Assembly (NCBI RefSeq): GCF_950023065.1 | Contig: NC_088681.1 | Coordinates: 39,776,836-39,840,835 of the forward strand | DNA from: Planococcus citri | Lineage: Eukaryota > Arthropoda > Insecta > Hemiptera > Pseudococcidae | Direction of reading: 5' to 3' | DNA length: 64,000 nt | Shown here: in pieces, positions 61,323 to 64,000 of the stretch | Layout: each line of letters starts with the position of its first letter | How positions within the stretch are numbered: the first letter of the stretch is position 1 | Program-made: the position numbers and the translations under genes | Notes under the pieces: model-generated | Databases searched by the model: none | What the model was told of the DNA's origin: nothing | The model's input: the letters and a program-made list of their open reading frames with translations, nothing else

Positions 61323-61428
61323 TGATCTTCAAACTCGGATTTTTAATAGTATATAACTAATTTTATGGTGAATCTAAATAATAAATACGAGTGAAACCAG
61401 CCGCAAATGATTTTTATTTTTAAAAAAA

Positions 61429-61950
61429 ATGAAAGTTGAGTACTTTTTTTGCGATCACAAAAATGGGTACGACTTTAGAGATGAAAATGACCGCAAATTC
61501 GTATTCTTCATGAAAAAATACATTAAAAACATAATTTGAAAAATATAATTGATTCCAAAAGCTCACCAAAACTAACTGAAATAATTGTACATTTTTTTGC
61601 ATAAGGTGAAAATTCAGTCCTTTAGTTTTCCGCGTTTACCGGACGTACGGTACGTCCTAGCAAAAATCTGATGACATTGATCTCAAAGAGAATTAAATTC
61701 TCTACAATTTTGTTTACATGAAATTTTCGTAGAACGCTTAATTTCGAAACTTTACGCCTTTAAAGTTGAAGAAACGTATGTAAATTTTTTTAATTTTTTG
61801 AAAAAAAACAATGAAAGTTAAGCAGGTTTTTTTGCGATTACTAAAACGGGCATGACTTTAGAGCAAAACTGATCACGAATTCGTGTTCTACGTGAAAAAA
61901 TACATTAAAAACGTCATTTTTAGCATAATTTTGAGTAGATATTAGGTTTT
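61429..61950. repeat. Two diverged direct repeats (about 135 bp, 382 bp apart)
   Basis: 61429-61560 and 61811-61950 share ATGAAAGTT, TTTTTTGCGAT, GACTTTAGAG and TGAAAAAATACATTAAAAAC in the same order with many substitutions. They lie within the nested 1.6-kb element. Confidence 0.7.
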
Positions 61951-62269
61951 CAAAAATTTTAAAAGCTTACTAAAATGTTTTTTTTTCCTCAAACTTTAAA
62001 CGCGTTTTTCTCAAAACTATGTTTTTTAAAACTTTGACTTCAAAAATCTGTAAAATCGCGAGATTTTCACTTTAAGACCCCCAGTTTGGACCATTGGAAC
62101 CGAAATTTTGTCTAGTATGGCCCAGTGGTCTTAACTCCATACCGACAGTATGGGCCCTTTTGACGTAGAAGTACACATATGATAAGCATCACAGCTAAAA
62201 TGTAAACAAATATTCAAATATCCAAAGATGGCGTATTTCCATACCTGGTATTTAGTTCCCTAGTCAGAT

Positions 62270-63888
62270 CAGAAATCTTGCTCAGTGGAGAGGAGTTAAG
62301 TACAATAAGTATCACGATTTCTTATTCATTGGGGAAGACTAGAAAGTTGTGATTTTAGATTTTTTATAATCAGGAGAAATTTTTAATTTTTTAGATAATG
62401 AACGACAGTCATGATTTTACTATACTTCTCGGGGTAACTGCCTATCTACGAGACTGGTAAAATTTCGCTCAGTTGAAGGGAGTTAAGTACAATAAATACC
62501 GTGATGTTTCATTCATTGTGAAAATTTGAAGATTGTAATTTTTTACTTAGCCTAAAGAGATTTTGTTTGAATTTTGTGAAGAATTGGATTTTTTCGAAAG
62601 TATGCTTACCTAACCAAGGGTAATCATTTTGTATGATTATCCTTATGAATTACATTATTCTAATTATATTTAAATTAATTTTTTAAGGGATCTAGAAGTG
62701 ATTTCTGCAGATTTCTACTGAATTTGTTATTTTGCATTTCAATCAAGATAGAGACTCACACAGAGTCTGTATTGATGATTCCTGGAATTTCAAGATTTTC
62801 ATTTACTTTCAAAAATATCGGTCTCGATGTATTCAAGAATTTTTGATTTTATGACAATCCGAGAGACCATGAATATGCAGGATTTTTATTACGAAAATGT
62901 TTTTAATCTTGCAGAAATCCCTCCTTTTTGGGTATTGAATTTTTCTGAACTCATTTTCGTAGATCTTTGTCTAACAAAGGTTCGGAAAAAATTCAATATT
63001 GAAATATTTGATTCATCTCAACACGATTGCTGAAATTTTTCAAATATTTTTTAAGGTTTGACTTATGAAAATATGAAGAGTGAAAATTTGGGTGTGGTCT
63101 TTTCGTGAATCGAAACCTAACTTATTGTATTGTTCGTATGGAACCAAAGTGATCAGTTTTAGTTCAATAAGAAATAATATTCCTGAAAATTCTTTTACGA
63201 GAATTTTTCGTAAAATATGATTTTTACAATTCGTCATGATACGGTGTATTTGTGTCATTCTACTGACAATTATTATTTTTTGACTCACAAAAAATCCAAC
63301 CTCAAATTTTTCACTGTAATTTTACTTGTTTTTTCACAAATACGTGATTTGTGAGAAAAGTATAAAAATTTCATTTTTCTAACTTATAACAACCAGCAAT
63401 ATCTAGTTCAAATTTTTTCGTTGTAAAAATGTGATCTTTCTCTCACTTAGGAGAATTTTTACAGACGACACATTGAATTAGGATTGCATGATTTCTACAC
63501 TTTAGCACTAACATATTAGGTCAAAGTGGTACTTTTAACTTGTTAAAATCCATACTCTGACAGTGTGGATTTTTATAAAAGTTAATATCTTGAACAGTGC
63601 TTTTACGAAGCTTTTTGGGTTCAAGAGCAGATCTCATTATTATTATGTATTTCAGAGAGTTAGAATTAATATTTAATTTTTTAACCTACTAAATATAAGT
63701 TAAAGGACCTAGACCGTGTGGGAGGTTCGGAAACTTAATTTTTACTCCATTCTTAAGAATTTTAATTTCGCAAGCAGACTAAATTTTAAGCTCCTTAGTT
63801 GGATTTCAAGATGCAATCGTGGGATTACATTTGGTTAGGAGGTCGAAATTTTAATTTTTAGCCTGTATTGAAAAGAGTAAAATTTTAA
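62270..63888. other. Leader of the giant element, right part
   Basis: Diverged tandem units continue here (CTCGGGGTAACTGCCTAT near 62,430 matches CTCGGGGTAACTACCTAT near 55,703; GTTAAGTACAATAA occurs twice). The rest is AT-rich. No coding sequence was recognised on either strand. Confidence 0.5.
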
Positions 63889-63907
63889 GTCCTGTGGAGG
63901 GTCGCCA
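63889..63907 (-). promoter_or_regulatory. tRNA primer-binding-site-like sequence
   Basis: Three bases inside the right repeat, the minus strand reads TGGCGACCCTCCACAGGAC. TGG complements a tRNA CCA end. From memory the sequence resembles the tRNA-Arg-type sites of several insect LTR elements (TGGCGACC, then ACAGGACT), with one base inserted and some mismatch. It supports minus-strand orientation with the right repeat as the 5' LTR. Confidence 0.5.
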
Positions 63908-63910
63908 ATA

Positions 63911-64000
63911 TGTTATATATAGAATTAGAGAGATCACCGAATGTGGTCAAGGTAGGATTGACTGCTATAAGGGTGAATCTGATCCTACTATCTACGAAAT
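63911..64000 (-). repeat. Right LTR of the giant element (partial)
   Basis: 90 bases to the window edge are identical to 40609-40698. Perfect identity suggests a young insertion or recent gene conversion. The remainder lies outside the window. Confidence 0.75.

Larger units (their letters stand above)
60587..62182. mobile_element. Nested 1.6-kb element with 42-bp inverted ends
   Basis: The ends 60587-60628 and 62141-62182 are inverted repeats. Both read TCATATGTGTACTTCTAC inward and then contain AAGGGCCCA and GTCG. The GGGCCCA-TGTCGAT word recurs inside at 60798 and 60887. There is no coding capacity, but it holds a tRNA-like segment and two diverged direct repeats. It is inserted in the 3' part of the P-type transposon. 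The target duplication is unclear. Confidence 0.6.
55738..62261 (+). mobile_element. P-superfamily (THAP) DNA transposon, 6.5 kb, apparently intact
   Basis: The termini are inverted repeats of about 45 bp (55739-55785 and about 62216-62261). They share GGAACTAWATACC, GGTATGGAAATACGCCAT and TTTGGATATT. Flanks carry an 8-bp direct duplication, AGTCAGAT (55730-55737 and 62262-62269), the length P-type elements make. The local tandem units show what the empty site looked like. Inside are a complete transposase gene on plus, a small opposite-strand gene (60093-60422) and a nested 1.6-kb inverted-repeat insertion. It lies within the leader of the giant LTR element. Confidence 0.88.
40609..64000 (-). 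mobile_element. Giant LTR-flanked element (right end beyond the window)
   Basis: The 90 bases from 63911 to the right edge are identical to those starting at 40609 (TGTTATATATAG onward), in direct orientation and 23.3 kb apart. I read these as LTRs. Sense is inferred as minus from three agreeing signs: the recognisable ORFs lie on minus, a tRNA-primer-like site starts three bases inside the right repeat on minus, and the sense strand is A-rich. Minus-strand order from the right is primer site, long leader, acidic ORF, frameshift signal, SGNH-like plus retropepsin, hairpin cluster, RING plus SGNH-like protein, second hairpin cluster, left LTR. No reverse transcriptase, RNase H or integrase was seen, so it may be non-autonomous. 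Without the nested P-type transposon the interval is about 16.8 kb. An alternative reading is two solo repeats flanking unrelated DNA. Confidence 0.68.

Noticed and set aside
40609..64000. Reading the two direct repeats as an assembly duplication at the window end
   Set aside because: Their flanks differ completely, and a primer-like site and protease-bearing ORFs lie between them; long reads would settle it.

Overview
This window is animal nuclear DNA, almost certainly from an insect. It is AT-rich, its genes have many short GT-AG introns, its TATA-binding protein has the short non-polyQ N terminus with TPMTP-type repeats, and it carries a RNase H-bearing LINE and a P-superfamily (THAP) transposon. 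A sap-sucking hemipteran is my guess, but nothing here fixes the order. All gene models below were spliced by eye. Each checks for reading-frame phase across every junction, and six of them divide exactly by three over their whole length.

The left half (1-34,000) is a normal gene-dense host region. It holds the first coding exon of PTEN (minus strand, running off the left edge). Next is PNUTS/PPP1R10 (minus, 13 coding exons, 1,112 codons, with a 7.4-kb intron holding a small inverted-repeat element and a possible internal promoter). BPNT1 (plus) and SANBR/KIAA1841 (plus) follow head to tail, then TBP (minus). TBP is divergent from a very large C2H2 zinc-finger gene (plus, about 2,264 residues, about 35 fingers). 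Between PNUTS and BPNT1 lies a 1.26-kb near-perfect palindrome, a foldback element.

The right half (34,000-64,000) is mobile DNA. A 5'-truncated, frameshifted LINE sits in an A-rich degenerate block. From 40,609 to the right edge runs what I read as a giant LTR-flanked element. Its 90-bp identical direct repeats are 23.3 kb apart, and its sense is the minus strand. It has a tRNA-primer-like site just inside the right repeat, a short acidic first ORF, a textbook -1 frameshift signal (slippery heptamer plus H-type pseudoknot), a degenerate SGNH-like domain fused to a retropepsin, and a second protein of RING-H2 plus coiled coil plus degenerate SGNH-like domain. I see no reverse transcriptase, RNase H or integrase in it. 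Two clusters hold nine hairpins whose stems differ in sequence but stay complementary around a conserved GGGACATATGATAGG-like motif.

The giant element is interrupted by an apparently intact 6.5-kb THAP/P-type DNA transposon (45-bp terminal inverted repeats, 8-bp target duplication, five-exon transposase of 862 residues). That transposon contains a small opposite-strand gene and a further 1.6-kb inverted-repeat insertion with a tRNA-like segment.

Most worth following up: the covarying hairpin array, the frameshift pseudoknot, and the RT-less LTR element with paired GDG-type SGNH-like proteins. Limits: no database search or folding program was run, the right LTR is mostly outside the window, and the element's left LTR inner boundary is inferred from a single junction.
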